The notes beneath the pieces are model-generated. The model saw only the letters and a program-made list of their open reading frames with translations. It did no database searches and was not told the DNA's origin. The position numbers and the translations under genes are program-made. This document shows, piece after piece, positions 16,740-28,159 of a DNA stretch of 55,307 bases; within the stretch, counting starts at the first letter, position 1, and the number at the start of each line of letters is the position of its first letter. Source of the DNA: Bacillus cereus (GTDB lineage: Bacteria > Bacillota > Bacilli > Bacillales > Bacillaceae_G); NCBI RefSeq assembly GCF_002584535.1, contig NZ_NUOT01000064.1, forward strand, positions 1 through 55,307. The letters are read 5' to 3'.

Positions 16740-17870
16740 ATGAATTTTCATTTTACGGAAGAGCAGCAGATGATGAGGAAAATGGTTCGGGATTTTGCGC
16801 AAAAGGAAATCGCCCCCTTTGTTCCAAGTATGGAACAAGGGGTGTTCCCTAGAGAAATTTTGACGAAAATGGGGGAACTTGGACTTATGGGGATTCCAGC
16901 GCCGGCGAAATATGGTGGCGCGGAAATGGATTTCATTTCTTACATTTTAGCGATTGAGGAAATATCAAAAGTGAGCGCGACGATTGGTGTTATTTTAGCG
17001 GTACATACATCGGTTGGAACAAACCCAATTTTATATTTTGGAACAGAGGAACAGAAACAGAAATATGTTTCTAAACTGGCGACAGGTGAATATTTAGGTG
17101 CATTTGCTTTAACGGAGCCGAATGCGGGTTCAGATGCAGGTAGCTTAAAATCAAGGGCCATAAAACAAGGTGACCACTATATCATTAACGGATCGAAAGT
17201 ATTTATTACAAACGGCGGCGAGGCAAATACATATATCGTATTTGCTTCTACGAATCCAGATGCAGGAAAAAGCGGGATTTCGGCGTTTATTGTAGAAAAA
17301 GATACACCAGGCTTAATCGTTGGCAAAGACGAGCATAAGATGGGACTGCTTGGTTCTCGTACCGTGCAATTAACATTTGAAGATATGAAGGTGCCAGCAG
17401 AGAACTTACTTGGTGAAGAAGGACAAGGCTTTAAAGTCGCGATGGCAAATTTAGATGTTGGCCGCATTGGTATCGGGGCACAGGCACTTGGAATCGCTGA
17501 GGCAGCGCTAACATGTGCAGTGGATTATGCGAAGGAACGTCAGCAATTTGGGAAGCCGATTGCCGCGCAGCAAGGACTTGGCTTTAAACTAGCAGATATG
17601 GCTACGAGCGTAGAAGCAGCGAGGCTACTTGTGTATAGGGCAGCATCGCTCAGAGCGCAAGGACTTCCGTGCGGGAAAGAAGCATCTATTGCAAAGTTAT
17701 TTGCTTCGAAAACAGCGGTGGATGTCGCAATTGAAGCGGTGCAAGTATTTGGTGGTTACGGTTATACGAAAGATTATCCAGTTGAGCGATTTTTCCGTGA
17801 TGCAAAAATTTGTGAAATTTACGAAGGAACGAGTGAAATACAAAGGCTTGTTATTAGCCGTGCACTATAG
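16740..17870 (+). CDS. Acyl-CoA dehydrogenase, first copy
   Basis: 376-residue flavoenzyme catalysing alpha,beta-desaturation of acyl-CoA. FAD-binding motifs [15 protein letters not shown] and FITNGG, C-terminal [20 protein letters not shown] and the catalytic Glu in [10 protein letters not shown] are present. Start at ATG 16740 behind GGAGG; an in-frame GTG 15 bases upstream overlaps this site. The pair of dehydrogenases probably divides chain length (short-branched and short-straight), but which does which cannot be told from sequence alone. Confidence 0.93.
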   Translation: MNFHFTEEQQMMRKMVRDFAQKEIAPFVPSMEQGVFPREILTKMGELGLMGIPAPAKYGGAEMDFISYILAIEEISKVSATIGVILAVHTSVGTNPILYFGTEEQKQKYVSKLATGEYLGAFALTEPNAGSDAGSLKSRAIKQGDHYIINGSKVFITNGGEANTYIVFASTNPDAGKSGISAFIVEKDTPGLIVGKDEHKMGLLGSRTVQLTFEDMKVPAENLLGEEGQGFKVAMANLDVGRIGIGAQALGIAEAALTCAVDYAKERQQFGKPIAAQQGLGFKLADMATSVEAARLLVYRAASLRAQGLPCGKEASIAKLFASKTAVDVAIEAVQVFGGYGYTKDYPVERFFRDAKICEIYEGTSEIQRLVISRAL

Positions 17871-17896
17871 AGGGAAGAGAGCGGGGAGGAAGAAAC

Positions 17897-19036
17897 ATGC
17901 ATTTTAAATTATCAGAAGAACACGAAATGATAAGAAAAATGGTTCGGGACTTTGCGAGAAATGAAGTGGCCCCAACAGCTGCTGAGCGCGACGAAGAAGA
18001 ACGATTTGACCGTGCTTTATTTGACCAAATGGCAGAACTTGGTTTAACAGGAATTCCATGGCCTGAAGAATACGGCGGGATTGGAAGCGATTACTTAGCG
18101 TACGTGATTGCGGTAGAAGAGTTATCACGTGTTTGCGCTTCGACAGGTGTAACGTTATCTGCTCATACTTCGCTTGCTGGATGGCCTATTTTTAAATTTG
18201 GAACAGAAGAGCAAAAACAAAAGTTTTTACGTCCGATGGCAGAAGGAAAGAAAATTGGCGCATACGGTTTAACAGAGCCAGGTTCTGGTTCAGATGCAGG
18301 CGGGATGAGAACGACGGCAAAGCGCGATGGTGATCATTACATTTTAAATGGGTCCAAAATTTTTATTACAAATGGGGGAATCGCTGATATTTACGTTGTC
18401 TTTGCATTAACTGATCCAGAATCGAAACAGCGCGGCACAAGTGCATTCATTGTAGAAAGTGATGCACCAGGATTTTCAGTTGGCAAGAAAGAGAGCAAGC
18501 TTGGGATTCGCTCTTCACCAACAACAGAAATCATGTTTGAAGACTGCCGTATCCCTGCTGAGAACTTACTTGGCGAAGAAGGACAAGGGTTTAAAATTGC
18601 AATGCAGACGCTGGACGGCGGACGTAATGGGATTGCTGCACAGGCCGTTGGTATCGCGCAAGGCGCTTTAGATGCTTCTGTGGATTATGCGAGAGAAAGG
18701 CACCAATTTGGGAAGCCAATCGCCGCGCAACAAGGAATCGGTTTTAAATTAGCAGATATGGCGACAAATGTAGAAGCAGCGCGCCTATTAACATATCAAG
18801 CTGCTTGGCTAGAATCAGAAGGACTTCCATACGGAAAAGAATCGGCGATGTCGAAAGTATTTGCTGGCGATACAGCGATGAAAGTAACGACTGAAGCAGT
18901 GCAAGTATTTGGTGGATATGGATATACGAAAGATTATCCAGTGGAACGTTTTATGCGCGATGCGAAGATTACGCAAATTTATGAGGGAACACAAGAAATT
19001 CAAAGACTTGTGATTTCTCGTATGTTAACAAAATAA
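17897..19036 (+). CDS. acdA: Acyl-CoA dehydrogenase, second copy
   Basis: 379 residues, clearly paralogous to the gene just upstream (shared [11 protein letters not shown]-type start, [36 protein letters not shown]). The catalytic Glu is in [10 protein letters not shown]. Its position next to the fadF cluster fits B. subtilis AcdA. Electrons would leave through electron-transfer flavoprotein, not encoded here, to the FadF protein. A terminator follows. Confidence 0.92.
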   Translation: MHFKLSEEHEMIRKMVRDFARNEVAPTAAERDEEERFDRALFDQMAELGLTGIPWPEEYGGIGSDYLAYVIAVEELSRVCASTGVTLSAHTSLAGWPIFKFGTEEQKQKFLRPMAEGKKIGAYGLTEPGSGSDAGGMRTTAKRDGDHYILNGSKIFITNGGIADIYVVFALTDPESKQRGTSAFIVESDAPGFSVGKKESKLGIRSSPTTEIMFEDCRIPAENLLGEEGQGFKIAMQTLDGGRNGIAAQAVGIAQGALDASVDYARERHQFGKPIAAQQGIGFKLADMATNVEAARLLTYQAAWLESEGLPYGKESAMSKVFAGDTAMKVTTEAVQVFGGYGYTKDYPVERFMRDAKITQIYEGTQEIQRLVISRMLTK

Positions 19037-19042
19037 GAGAAA

Positions 19043-19072
19043 GAGCGTAGGGGGGCTTCCTACGCTTTTTCC
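19043..19072 (+). terminator. Terminator after the acyl-CoA dehydrogenase pair
   Basis: AGCGTAGG and CCTACGCT around a seven-base loop, followed by TTTT. The TetR gene begins 29 bases later, so its expression may be partly uncoupled. Confidence 0.75.
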
Positions 19073-19100
19073 TTCCAAATAATAAAGAGAGGTGAAGGGG

Positions 19101-19730
19101 ATGGTTAAGCACAATGTACATGCATCTGTAAAGGATGAGAAGCTGGTTGCGCTAAGGCGTGAACAGATGATCAAAGGAGCTGTGCAGCTTTTTAAACAAA
19201 AAGGATTTCCGCGTACAACAACGAGAGAGATTGCAAAAGCGGCGGGGTTTAGTATTGGGACACTTTATGAATATATTCGTACGAAAGATGATGTCTTATA
19301 TCTAGTATGTGATAGCATTTACGAACATGTAAAAGAAAGATTAGAAAAAGTAGTGTGCACAGAAAAAGGAAGTATTGAAAGTTTAAGAATAGCAATTACG
19401 AATTATTTTAAAGTGATGGATGAGTTACAAGAAGAGGTATTAATTATGTATCAAGAAGTTCGTTTTTTACCGAAAGAGTCTCTTCCATACGTGTTAGAAA
19501 AAGAGTTCCAAATGGTGGGGATGTTTGAAAATATTTTAGAACAGTGCACGAGAAACGGCACATTTACATTAACAAAAAAGGAAATACAGCTGCTCGCTCA
19601 TAATATTTTCATTCAAGGACAAATGTGGGGATTTAGACGTTGGGCGTTACAAAAGCTTTATACGCTAGAGGAATATACAGAAATGCAGATTAGGTATGTT
19701 TTACATGGAGCGCATATGCTTCCGAAATAG
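19101..19730 (+). CDS. TetR/AcrR-family regulator, probably of fatty-acid degradation
   Basis: 209 residues: a TetR DNA-binding helix-turn-helix (GAVQLFKQKGFPRTTTREIA, AKAAGFSIGTLYEYIRTKDD) and an all-helical ligand domain. ATG 19101 is preferred over the GTG at 19092, which lies inside the ribosome site GGTGA. Its place at the end of the beta-oxidation cluster and the FadR-like operator at 12265 suggest an acyl-CoA-responsive repressor of the FadR (YsiA) type. The ligand is inferred. Confidence 0.85.
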   Translation: MVKHNVHASVKDEKLVALRREQMIKGAVQLFKQKGFPRTTTREIAKAAGFSIGTLYEYIRTKDDVLYLVCDSIYEHVKERLEKVVCTEKGSIESLRIAITNYFKVMDELQEEVLIMYQEVRFLPKESLPYVLEKEFQMVGMFENILEQCTRNGTFTLTKKEIQLLAHNIFIQGQMWGFRRWALQKLYTLEEYTEMQIRYVLHGAHMLPK

Positions 19731-19763
19731 AAGGTTATATAAATATAAAACTCTCTTTATTTA

Positions 19764-19876
19764 GGCGGGAGAGAGCATCCGGCCATGCATAGAAGCGGTC
19801 AGAGCCTTTTTTAGCCCCATGCTGGGTGAAATCAGGAGGGGAAAATGAGAGGAAATCCACTTTTGTATTTATAGCC
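19764..19876 (+). repeat. Repeat family B, copy 1
   Basis: Matches the copies at 35537-35650 (same strand) and 32769-32883 (other strand): GGGAGAGAGCATC, ATAGAAGCGGTCAGAGCC, TTTTTTAGCC, then GTGAAATCAGGAGGGGAAAA and a TTTTGTATTTATA end. The first half forms a GC-rich hairpin followed by six T, like a terminator. The second half reads as a start of a small peptide (VKSGGENE...FVFI). It lies in the 364-base gap between the TetR gene and rpoE; the rest of that gap, apart from a TATAAT at 20018, shows nothing more. Confidence 0.7.
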
Positions 19877-20094
19877 GCAATTTATATGCTTGAAAATCAC
19901 AATGGATTTATATCGTTCTTACAGCTTAATCTCGTAAATAATGGCCTATAATCACTTTTAATGACTCCTTATAAAAGTTTCCCATTTTTTTTGTAGCATA
20001 TTTGTTGGAGTTTTGTTTATAATGAATAGTATGGATTTTTTTAAACAGGCCGTTATATATAGGATTATATTTTAAGAAAGGAAGTGCCGCATAA

Positions 20095-20622
20095 GTGGAT
20101 TTTAAGCAATATTCACCAGAAGAGCTAAAAGAATTTTCCATGATTGAAGTTGTACATAGTGTTTTAGAGGATAAAAGACAGGCAACGTCATTCCATGATT
20201 TGGTTCAAGAAATTGCTCAAGTGCTGGGACTATCTCAAGAACAAGTTGCTGCGAAGATCGCACAATTTTATACAGATTTAAATATTGATGGACGTTTCAT
20301 CAATTTAGGAGAAAACCGTTGGGGACTACGTAGCTGGTACCCATACGAGCAAATCGATGAGGAAATTCTACCTCAACCAAAACCTAAGAAAAAGCGCAAG
20401 GTTGAAGAAGATGACTTTGATGACTACGTTGAAGAAGACGAAGACTTCAGTGAAGAAGACTTCGATGATGAAAACGAAGACGATGATGATGTAGAAGATT
20501 TGGACAAGGTTCTTGATGAAGACGATGATCTTGATGACTTAGAAGATGAAGAAGATGAAGAATTCGCTGACGAAGAACTCGAGTACGATGAAACAGAAGA
20601 AGAGGAAGAGGAAGAACTGTAG
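20095..20622 (+). CDS. rpoE: RNA polymerase delta subunit
   Basis: 175 residues: a folded N-terminal winged-helix HARE/HB1-ASXL domain (about 1-90, including [18 protein letters not shown] and WGLRSWYPY) and an extremely acidic unstructured tail of Asp/Glu runs. Delta binds RNA polymerase, lowers nucleic-acid affinity and speeds recycling. GTG start behind AAGGAAGTG. Gene order rpoE-pyrG is that of B. subtilis. Confidence 0.95.
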   Translation: MDFKQYSPEELKEFSMIEVVHSVLEDKRQATSFHDLVQEIAQVLGLSQEQVAAKIAQFYTDLNIDGRFINLGENRWGLRSWYPYEQIDEEILPQPKPKKKRKVEEDDFDDYVEEDEDFSEEDFDDENEDDDDVEDLDKVLDEDDDLDDLEDEEDEEFADEELEYDETEEEEEEEL

Positions 20623-20625
20623 TTC

Positions 20626-20664
20626 TTGACTTTTCATTATCGTCCATGTAGAATCATTTTTGGG
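20626..20664 (+). promoter_or_regulatory. pyrG promoter with GGGC start
   Basis: TTGACT, exactly 17 bases, TAGAAT, then seven bases to GGGCTC at 20662. In Bacillus, pyrG transcripts start GGGC; low CTP stalls polymerase and extra G residues are added at the 5' end. The -35 lies only four bases past the rpoE stop. Confidence 0.85.
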
Positions 20665-20705
20665 CTCTTTAAAACAGGACGATCATACTTTTTAAGTGTA
20701 AATAT

Positions 20706-20765
20706 AAAAGAAAATTGCTCCCTACTTATTACTTTTTGTAATGAGGGGAGCAATTTTCTTTTTTG
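20706..20765 (+). terminator. pyrG: pyrG leader attenuator
   Basis: AAAGAAAATTGCTCCC and GGGGAGCAATTTTCTTT form a strong stem with a T run, 115 bases before pyrG and about 45 bases past the transcript start. The C-rich GCTCCCT in the left arm is the target of a poly-G 5' tail, which would break the terminator when CTP is scarce. Confidence 0.85.
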
Positions 20766-20846
20766 TTTTTTGTTTAGAAAATAAAAAGAGTCTAACAATA
20801 AGATAGATACAGTGTTATCTACATACGTTGCGCTTTGCAACGGTGA

Positions 20847-22487
<1,641 letters not shown>

Positions 22488-22488
22488 T

Positions 22489-22521
22489 AAAAAAAGGCGT
22501 CCAAATTCGGACGCCTTTTTC
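22489..22521. terminator. Bidirectional terminator between pyrG and ywjG
   Basis: AAAAAGGCGTCC and GGACGCCTTTTT around AAATTC; it lies between two convergent genes. Confidence 0.88.
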
Positions 22522-22523
22522 CT

Positions 22524-23051
22524 TTACTCATATTCGTTTATCATTTCATCAATTGTAAATTTTAAACCGTGATAAGCAAAGAGAGATAAGATTAAACTAG
22601 GGAAACCGTAACGGTTGCCTTCATCGTCGGGAATCAAACCTTTTAGTAATTTTGTATCAATATGTACATCTGTAAATTGTTCTAGTGAGACATCGCCATT
22701 TTGAATAGCTGAAATACCAACAATAGAATGACCCTCTTCTTGTAACTTTTTAGCCAATGAAATGATATCCTCATCTGTTGAAAAACGACTGATAAGAAGT
22801 ACGCGGTCTGCGGAAGTAACGTCTGCTTGGTTACCGTTTTCTATTAAGCGTTTTGCTTGTTTGAGTGATTCTGCGCCATGCAGTGCTTCAAGAACTACGC
22901 CCTCCATTTCTTGTGTACCGTGTAAATAAACGATGCCATCGCCAACTAAAGCTTGGGCAAGTAGACGGGCACTATCTTCTATATTCATCTCTTCTGTTTG
23001 AGAAATTCGTGTAAAATAGCCGCTCAATTGAGTAGAAAAAATTTTTAACAT
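22524..23051 (-). CDS. ywjG: DUF2529 family protein (YwjG)
   Basis: 175 residues, no membrane segments. Contains a SIS-like fold hint (VLLISRFSTDEDIISLAKKL, GHSIVGISAI) but no certain catalytic residues. Conserved in Bacillus between pyrG and spo0F; function unknown. Assigned mostly by sequence character and position. Confidence 0.8.
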   Translation of the reverse strand: MLKIFSTQLSGYFTRISQTEEMNIEDSARLLAQALVGDGIVYLHGTQEMEGVVLEALHGAESLKQAKRLIENGNQADVTSADRVLLISRFSTDEDIISLAKKLQEEGHSIVGISAIQNGDVSLEQFTDVHIDTKLLKGLIPDDEGNRYGFPSLILSLFAYHGLKFTIDEMINEYE

Positions 23052-23168
23052 TGTGTTGCTCCTTTCGATTGTGTTAGGCGGCTTTCATTATAGCTTATTT
23101 TTTTAGAAAGGCGAAGTAATAGGGGTAGCATAACAAAATAGTAGACGATAAAATAAGAAAGAACAGGA

Positions 23169-23193
23169 AGGAATTTGGTAAACAGTAGCGAAA
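23169..23193 (+). promoter_or_regulatory. Candidate sigma-H promoter of spo0F
   Basis: AGGAATTT, ten bases, AGCGAAA approximates the sigma-H consensus RNAGGAWWW / RNNGAAT with a mismatch at the last -10 base. spo0F of B. subtilis has such a promoter. Confidence 0.35.
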
Positions 23194-23253
23194 ATAATCG
23201 AATAGGATATAAGAAGCTTTTAATCTTGTATTTACACAGAAAGGTTGGGGATT

Positions 23254-23622
23254 ATGGAAGGGAAAATTTTAATCGTTGATGATCAATACGGCATTCGTGT
23301 GTTATTGCATGAAGTGTTCCAAAAAGAAGGTTATCAAACGTTCCAAGCAGCAAATGGATTTCAAGCTTTAGATATCGTGAAAAAGGATAATCCAGATTTA
23401 GTTATTTTAGATATGAAAATTCCAGGTATGGATGGTATAGAGATTTTAAAACATGTAAAAGAAATTAATGAAGATATTAAAGTTATTTTAATGACTGCTT
23501 ACGGAGAGCTTGATATGATTCAGGAAGCGAAAGATCTAGGGGCTCTCATGCACTTTGCTAAGCCGTTTGATATTGACGAAATTCGTCAAGCAGTACGAAA
23601 TGAAATTGCTGTACAGGCTTAA
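23254..23622 (+). CDS. spo0F: Spo0F, sporulation phosphorelay response regulator
   Basis: 122-residue single receiver domain without output domain. Acidic pair in [10 protein letters not shown], phospho-acceptor Asp53 in [12 protein letters not shown], Thr in LMTAYGE, Lys in HFAKPFD. Receives phosphate from sporulation kinases and passes it to Spo0B. ATG 23254 follows GGTTGGGG; a TTG nine bases upstream overlaps that site and is unlikely to be used. The surface sequence QYGIR...FQAANG matches the B. subtilis protein closely. Confidence 0.96.
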   Translation: MEGKILIVDDQYGIRVLLHEVFQKEGYQTFQAANGFQALDIVKKDNPDLVILDMKIPGMDGIEILKHVKEINEDIKVILMTAYGELDMIQEAKDLGALMHFAKPFDIDEIRQAVRNEIAVQA

Positions 23623-23833
23623 AAAATGAATTTTTTATAAAAAAAATGGAAAAAAGCGTTTACATGGGCTGATGAGCAGGTGAATACAGTTGAGTTTTTG
23701 GATACAAGTTGTTATCCTATTGAGTGTAGAAAAAAGTCCGGTATGTAGATATACATATTTTACCTTATTCTGGTCATACTACCAGCGATAAGAACTTATC
23801 GGATACAAAAAACGTTTTTTAGGAGGATTCACC

Positions 23834-24691
23834 ATGCCTTTAGTTTCCATGAAAGAAATGCTAAACAAAGCACTAGAAGGAAAATACGCAGTTGGTCAAT
23901 TCAACATGAACAACTTAGAGTGGACGCAAGCTATTTTAGCTGCTGCAGAAGAAGAAAAATCTCCTGTAATCCTAGGTGTATCTGAGGGTGCAGCTCGTCA
24001 TATGACTGGTTTCAAAACAGTTGTAGCTATGGTTAAAGCTTTAATCGAAGAAATGAACATCACTGTTCCTGTAGCGATTCACCTTGACCATGGTTCAAGC
24101 TTCGAAAAATGTAAAGAAGCAATCGATGCAGGTTTCACATCTGTAATGATCGACGCTTCTCACCATCCATTCGAAGAAAACGTAGAAACTACTAAAAAAG
24201 TAGTAGAATACGCACACGCTCGTAACGTATCTGTAGAAGCTGAACTTGGTACAGTTGGCGGACAAGAAGACGACGTAATCGCTGAAGGCGTTATCTACGC
24301 TGATCCTGAAGAGTGTAAACACCTTGTTGAAGCAACTGGCATCGACTGCCTAGCTCCAGCTTTAGGTTCTGTACATGGTCCTTACAAAGGTGAGCCTAAC
24401 TTAGGATTCAAAGAAATGGAACAAGTTCGCGACTTCACTGGTGTACCTTTAGTACTTCACGGTGGTACTGGTATCCCAACTGCTGATATCGTGAAAGCTA
24501 TTTCTTTAGGTACTTCAAAAATCAACGTAAACACTGAGAACCAAATCGAGTTTACAAAAGCTGTTCGCGAAGTATTAAACAAAGACCAAGAAGTTTACGA
24601 TCCTCGTAAATTTATCGGACCTGGCCGCGAAGCTATCAAAGCAACTGTTGTTGGTAAAATTCGTGAATTCGGTTCTAACGGTAAAGCGTAA
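23834..24691 (+). CDS. fbaA: Class II fructose-bisphosphate aldolase
   Basis: 285 residues; reversibly cleaves fructose 1,6-bisphosphate in glycolysis. Zinc and substrate motifs: [50 protein letters not shown] and INVNTENQ. Codon use is strongly biased, as expected for a very highly expressed gene. AGGAGGATTCACC precedes the ATG. Confidence 0.96.
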   Translation: MPLVSMKEMLNKALEGKYAVGQFNMNNLEWTQAILAAAEEEKSPVILGVSEGAARHMTGFKTVVAMVKALIEEMNITVPVAIHLDHGSSFEKCKEAIDAGFTSVMIDASHHPFEENVETTKKVVEYAHARNVSVEAELGTVGGQEDDVIAEGVIYADPEECKHLVEATGIDCLAPALGSVHGPYKGEPNLGFKEMEQVRDFTGVPLVLHGGTGIPTADIVKAISLGTSKINVNTENQIEFTKAVREVLNKDQEVYDPRKFIGPGREAIKATVVGKIREFGSNGKA

Positions 24692-24708
24692 GAATAAAAT
24701 TCCGTTTT

Positions 24709-24743
24709 GGAAACCGTCTAGTCTTTTAGACGGTTTCCTTTCG
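24709..24743 (+). terminator. Terminator of fbaA
   Basis: GGAAACCGTCTA and TAGACGGTTTCC with a short loop, then TTTC. Confidence 0.8.
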
Positions 24744-25102
24744 TTGTATAATGAAAGCGTGAACAAGTCTTAAGATTAATTAAATTTCTACATTTCTTAT
24801 ATACTAAAGGATTTTTCTACTTCTATTAAAGATAAAAGTGGAACAGAATGTGCATAGTCCTATTAATAAATGTAATAACGTATCTAAAGTAAGTGATGAA
24901 CAAATCTTGACAGGCAGTTAGTCTTCATCTACTCACTTAAAATATCATTATTTTTTTGGTGAGGCCTTACTGCTTGTTAAGTTTAGACTAGAGAATATTT
25001 TATTGATAGTTTGTTGAACGAATGAGATTCTTAAGGCAAGGCTTTCTGTTTTCTTTGAAAGGGGAGCTGAAAGTAAATACATTCACAAGAAGGGAGCTCA
25101 AC
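24744..25102. other. Gene-free gap between fbaA and murA2
   Basis: No ORF with a ribosome site was found. An imperfect dyad lies at about 24888-24942 (AAGTAAGTGATGAA versus TTCATCTACTCACTT). B. subtilis carries the transaldolase gene ywjH at this point; there is no trace of it here. Confidence 0.5.
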
Positions 25103-26392
25103 ATGGAAAAGTTGCTGATTGAAGGTGGACGACCTTTAAATGGATCAATTCGCGTGAGCGGTGCAAAAAATAGTGCTGTTGCTCTAATTCCAGCGACCAT
25201 TCTAGCTGATACTCCAGTGACCATCGGTGGTGTACCTAATATTTCAGATGTGAAGATGTTAGGAGATCTACTAGAGGAAATTGGAGGAGTTGTAACATAC
25301 AATCAGGAGGAAGAGATGACAATTGATCCTTCCAAAATGGTTGCTATGCCTTTGCCAAATGGGAAGGTAAAAAGATTACGTGCTTCTTATTACTTGATGG
25401 GCGCTATGCTTGGCCGCTTTAAAAAAGCTGTAATTGGGCTTCCTGGTGGATGTCACTTAGGACCAAGGCCAATCGATCAGCACATTAAAGGATTTGAGGC
25501 ATTAGGTGCACATGTGACAAATGAGCAAGGTGCAATCTATTTAAGAGCGGATGAATTACGAGGAGCTCGTATTTATTTAGATGTTGTGAGTGTAGGAGCA
25601 ACAATTAACATTATGCTAGCAGCTGTGCGTGCAAAAGGTAGAACAGTGATTGAAAATGCTGCGAAAGAACCAGAAATTATTGATGTAGCGACATTACTAA
25701 CAAGTATGGGAGCACGAATTAAAGGTGCTGGTACAGATGTAATTCGCATTGATGGTGTGAATTCTCTTCACGGTTGTCATCATTCTATTATTCCAGACCG
25801 AATTGAAGCAGGTACGTACATGATTTTAGGAGCGGCATCTGGTGGAGAAGTAACAGTTGATAATGTAATCCCGCAACATTTAGAGTCAATCACCGCAAAA
25901 TTACGAGAAGCTGGTGTACAAGTCGAGACGAACGATGATCAAATTACGGTGAATGGGAATCGTAAACTCCGAATAGTTGATATAAAAACACTTGTGTATC
26001 CAGGATTTCCGACAGATTTGCAACAACCTTTTACAACTCTTTTAACAAAGGCGCATGGTACGGGAGTTGTAACGGATACGATTTATGGCGCTCGTTTCAA
26101 ACATATCGATGAATTGCGCCGAATGAATGCACAAATTAAGGTAGAAGGCCGTTCTGCTATTGTGACTGGGCCTGTCTCGTTACAAGGAGCAAAGGTAAAA
26201 GCGAGCGACTTACGAGCAGGTGCTGCACTTGTAATTGCAGGATTAATGGCTGATGGTATTACAGAAGTGACAGGGCTTGAGCATATTGACCGAGGTTATG
26301 AAAATATAGTAGACAAGCTTAAAGGTCTTGGTGCAAACATTTGGCGAGAACAAATGACGCAGCAAGAGATTGAAGAAATGAAAAATGCATAA
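25103..26392 (+). CDS. murA2: UDP-N-acetylglucosamine 1-carboxyvinyltransferase, second paralog
   Basis: 429 residues from ATG 25103 behind GGGAG. Transfers enolpyruvate to UDP-GlcNAc, the first committed step of peptidoglycan synthesis. Substrate motif [10 protein letters not shown], active Cys117 in [13 protein letters not shown] (fosfomycin target), ending [12 protein letters not shown]-like. Position between aldolase and glpX identifies it as the MurZ (MurAB) paralog. The frame is open 27 codons further upstream, but those residues are not family-like. Confidence 0.95.
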   Translation: MEKLLIEGGRPLNGSIRVSGAKNSAVALIPATILADTPVTIGGVPNISDVKMLGDLLEEIGGVVTYNQEEEMTIDPSKMVAMPLPNGKVKRLRASYYLMGAMLGRFKKAVIGLPGGCHLGPRPIDQHIKGFEALGAHVTNEQGAIYLRADELRGARIYLDVVSVGATINIMLAAVRAKGRTVIENAAKEPEIIDVATLLTSMGARIKGAGTDVIRIDGVNSLHGCHHSIIPDRIEAGTYMILGAASGGEVTVDNVIPQHLESITAKLREAGVQVETNDDQITVNGNRKLRIVDIKTLVYPGFPTDLQQPFTTLLTKAHGTGVVTDTIYGARFKHIDELRRMNAQIKVEGRSAIVTGPVSLQGAKVKASDLRAGAALVIAGLMADGITEVTGLEHIDRGYENIVDKLKGLGANIWREQMTQQEIEEMKNA

Positions 26393-26628
26393 ATTGCAAT
26401 GATTGCTAGCAATGTACTGTTATTGCAGAATAAAGGCAAAGTGGTGGCGCTTTCGTTAGTGGGGAACGAAAATCGCTGCTGACGGAAGTTGCTCTTTATG
26501 AAAAAACAAGAAAGAGAACTCTATCCTTAAGGAATAGGTCTGGGGATAGAGTAGCATTGTTAGTAACTGCATTCTTGAACGCTGTGTACAAAAAAAGTAG
26601 TTCCAAAGGTATTTGCTAATGGAATAGA
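26393..26628. other. Gene-free gap after murA2
   Basis: No convincing ORF. At 26455-26500 (TTAGTGGGGAACGAAA, GACGGAAGTTGC) there is weak likeness to the 3' hairpin of repeat family A. Nothing else recognised. Confidence 0.35.
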
Positions 26629-26700
26629 GGGGTTGAGCCATTAGGCAACTATGTCAACTCCACTCGTGTTAATGATCTGTTAAGATGCACGAGAAACCCC
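26629..26700 (+). ncRNA. Candidate structured RNA element upstream of glpX
   Basis: GGGGTT (26629-26634) pairs with AACCCC (26695-26700). Inside are two further stems: GAG.../CTC (with GCC/GGC or GTTGA/TCAAC options) and CTCGTG (26663) / CACGAG (26688). This gives a three-way junction about 100 bases before glpX. I know no riboswitch with this sequence. It could be a leader element or a repeat; shown by base pairing only. Confidence 0.35.
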
Positions 26701-26800
26701 TACTTTAAGATCCAAAGGAGTTAAATGGGGGAGTTTTCATAGAAAGAAACAGTTCACAAAATACGGCATAAATATTAAGACTTAAAGGAGAGGGATTATT

Positions 26801-27766
26801 GTGGAAAGAAGTTTATCTATGGAGTTAGTACGTGTAACAGAGGCTGCAGCATTATCATCAGCGCGTTGGATGGGACGCGGCAAAAAAGATGAAGCAGACG
26901 GTGCAGCAACATCTGCAATGCGTGATGTATTCGATACAATTCCGATGAAAGGTACAGTTGTAATTGGTGAGGGAGAAATGGATGAAGCGCCAATGCTGTA
27001 CATCGGGGAAAAATTAGGTACAGGATACGGTCCACGTGTTGATGTAGCGGTTGATCCGTTAGAAGGAACAAATATTGTAGCAGCTGGAGGCTGGAATGCA
27101 CTTGCTGTTATTGCGATTGCGGATCACGGTAATTTGTTACATGCTCCTGACATGTACATGGATAAAATCGCGGTTGGGCCAGAAGCGGTAGGTGCAGTTG
27201 ATATTGATGCACCTATTATTGATAACTTACGTGCCGTTGCAAAAGCAAAAAATAAAGATATTGAAGATGTTGTTGCAACAGTGCTAAACCGACCACGTCA
27301 CCAAGCGATTATTGAAGAAATTCGTAAAGCTGGCGCTCGTATTAAATTGATTAATGATGGCGATGTAGCAGGAGCGATTAATACAGCATTTGATCGTACA
27401 GGTGTTGATATTTTATTCGGTTCTGGTGGTGCACCTGAAGGCGTTCTTGCAGCAGTTGCATTAAAATGTTTAGGTGGAGAAATTCACGGGAAACTTCTCC
27501 CTCAAAACGAAGCAGAATTAGCTCGTTGCAAAAAGATGGGTATTGAAGATACTAATCGTATTCTTCGTATGGAGGACTTAGTAAAAGGTGACGATGCAAT
27601 CTTTGCAGCAACAGGTGTAACAGATGGAGAATTACTACGCGGCGTTCAATTTAAAGGTAGCGTTGGTACAACAGAATCCCTTGTTATGCGTGCAAAATCT
27701 GGGACAGTTCGCTTTGTTGACGGACGTCACAGCTTAAATAAAAAACCGAATTTGGTTATTAAATAA
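26801..27766 (+). CDS. glpX: Class II fructose-1,6-bisphosphatase
   Basis: 321 residues. Metal/substrate motifs [20 protein letters not shown] and a glycine-rich [13 protein letters not shown]. Gluconeogenic phosphatase of the GlpX family. GTG start behind AAGGAGAGGG; a second Met follows six codons later. Corresponds to B. subtilis YwjI in the order murA2-glpX-rho. Confidence 0.94.
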   Translation: MERSLSMELVRVTEAAALSSARWMGRGKKDEADGAATSAMRDVFDTIPMKGTVVIGEGEMDEAPMLYIGEKLGTGYGPRVDVAVDPLEGTNIVAAGGWNALAVIAIADHGNLLHAPDMYMDKIAVGPEAVGAVDIDAPIIDNLRAVAKAKNKDIEDVVATVLNRPRHQAIIEEIRKAGARIKLINDGDVAGAINTAFDRTGVDILFGSGGAPEGVLAAVALKCLGGEIHGKLLPQNEAELARCKKMGIEDTNRILRMEDLVKGDDAIFAATGVTDGELLRGVQFKGSVGTTESLVMRAKSGTVRFVDGRHSLNKKPNLVIK

Positions 27767-27895
27767 AAAGCGGAAGCAGCTTGATCAGAATGGAAGGGGG
27801 ATGGAGCTTCTGACGAAGAGGCGTATTTTGCCTCGTAGGAAGACGCGAAGCCACCGACCATTCTAGCTGCCGGAGCTGGATTAAATAAAAAGTGA
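27765..27895 (+). repeat. Repeat family C, long copy after glpX
   Basis: AAAAGCGGAAGCAGCTTGAT, AGAATGGAAGGGGGATGGAGC, GCCTCGTAGGAA, GCGAAGCCACCGACCATTCT, AGCTGCCGGAGCTGGATTAA. It folds on itself: GCAGCT with AGCTGC and AGAATGG with CCATTCT. The same unit lies at 50906-51020. Type of a B. cereus bcr repeat. Confidence 0.75.
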
Positions 27896-27963
27896 AAATG
27901 GCTCAATCAGCTTTGATTTTGCCCTCATCCAAATGGTGTAAAGAAAAAAACAGAAGCGATATA

Positions 27964-28000
27964 AAAAGCGGAGACAACTTTTCTTGTCTTCGCTTCTTGT
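27964..28000 (+). terminator. Terminator between glpX and rho
   Basis: AAGCGGAGACAA and TTGTCTTCGCTT form a stem followed by CTTGTATTTG; the T run is weak. Confidence 0.5.
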
Positions 28001-28159
28001 ATTTGTGTTACAACGTATTGATTAAAACTAGATAAAAGGGTTACAATAGTGGATATTATCCTACTTGAACTTATTGCCTTTCATTATTATGTATTTGCCT
28101 TCCGTATTTTTTCCCTTTACCCATGTGAAAAGAGAATAATATTAAAGTGTGGTGTCTGA

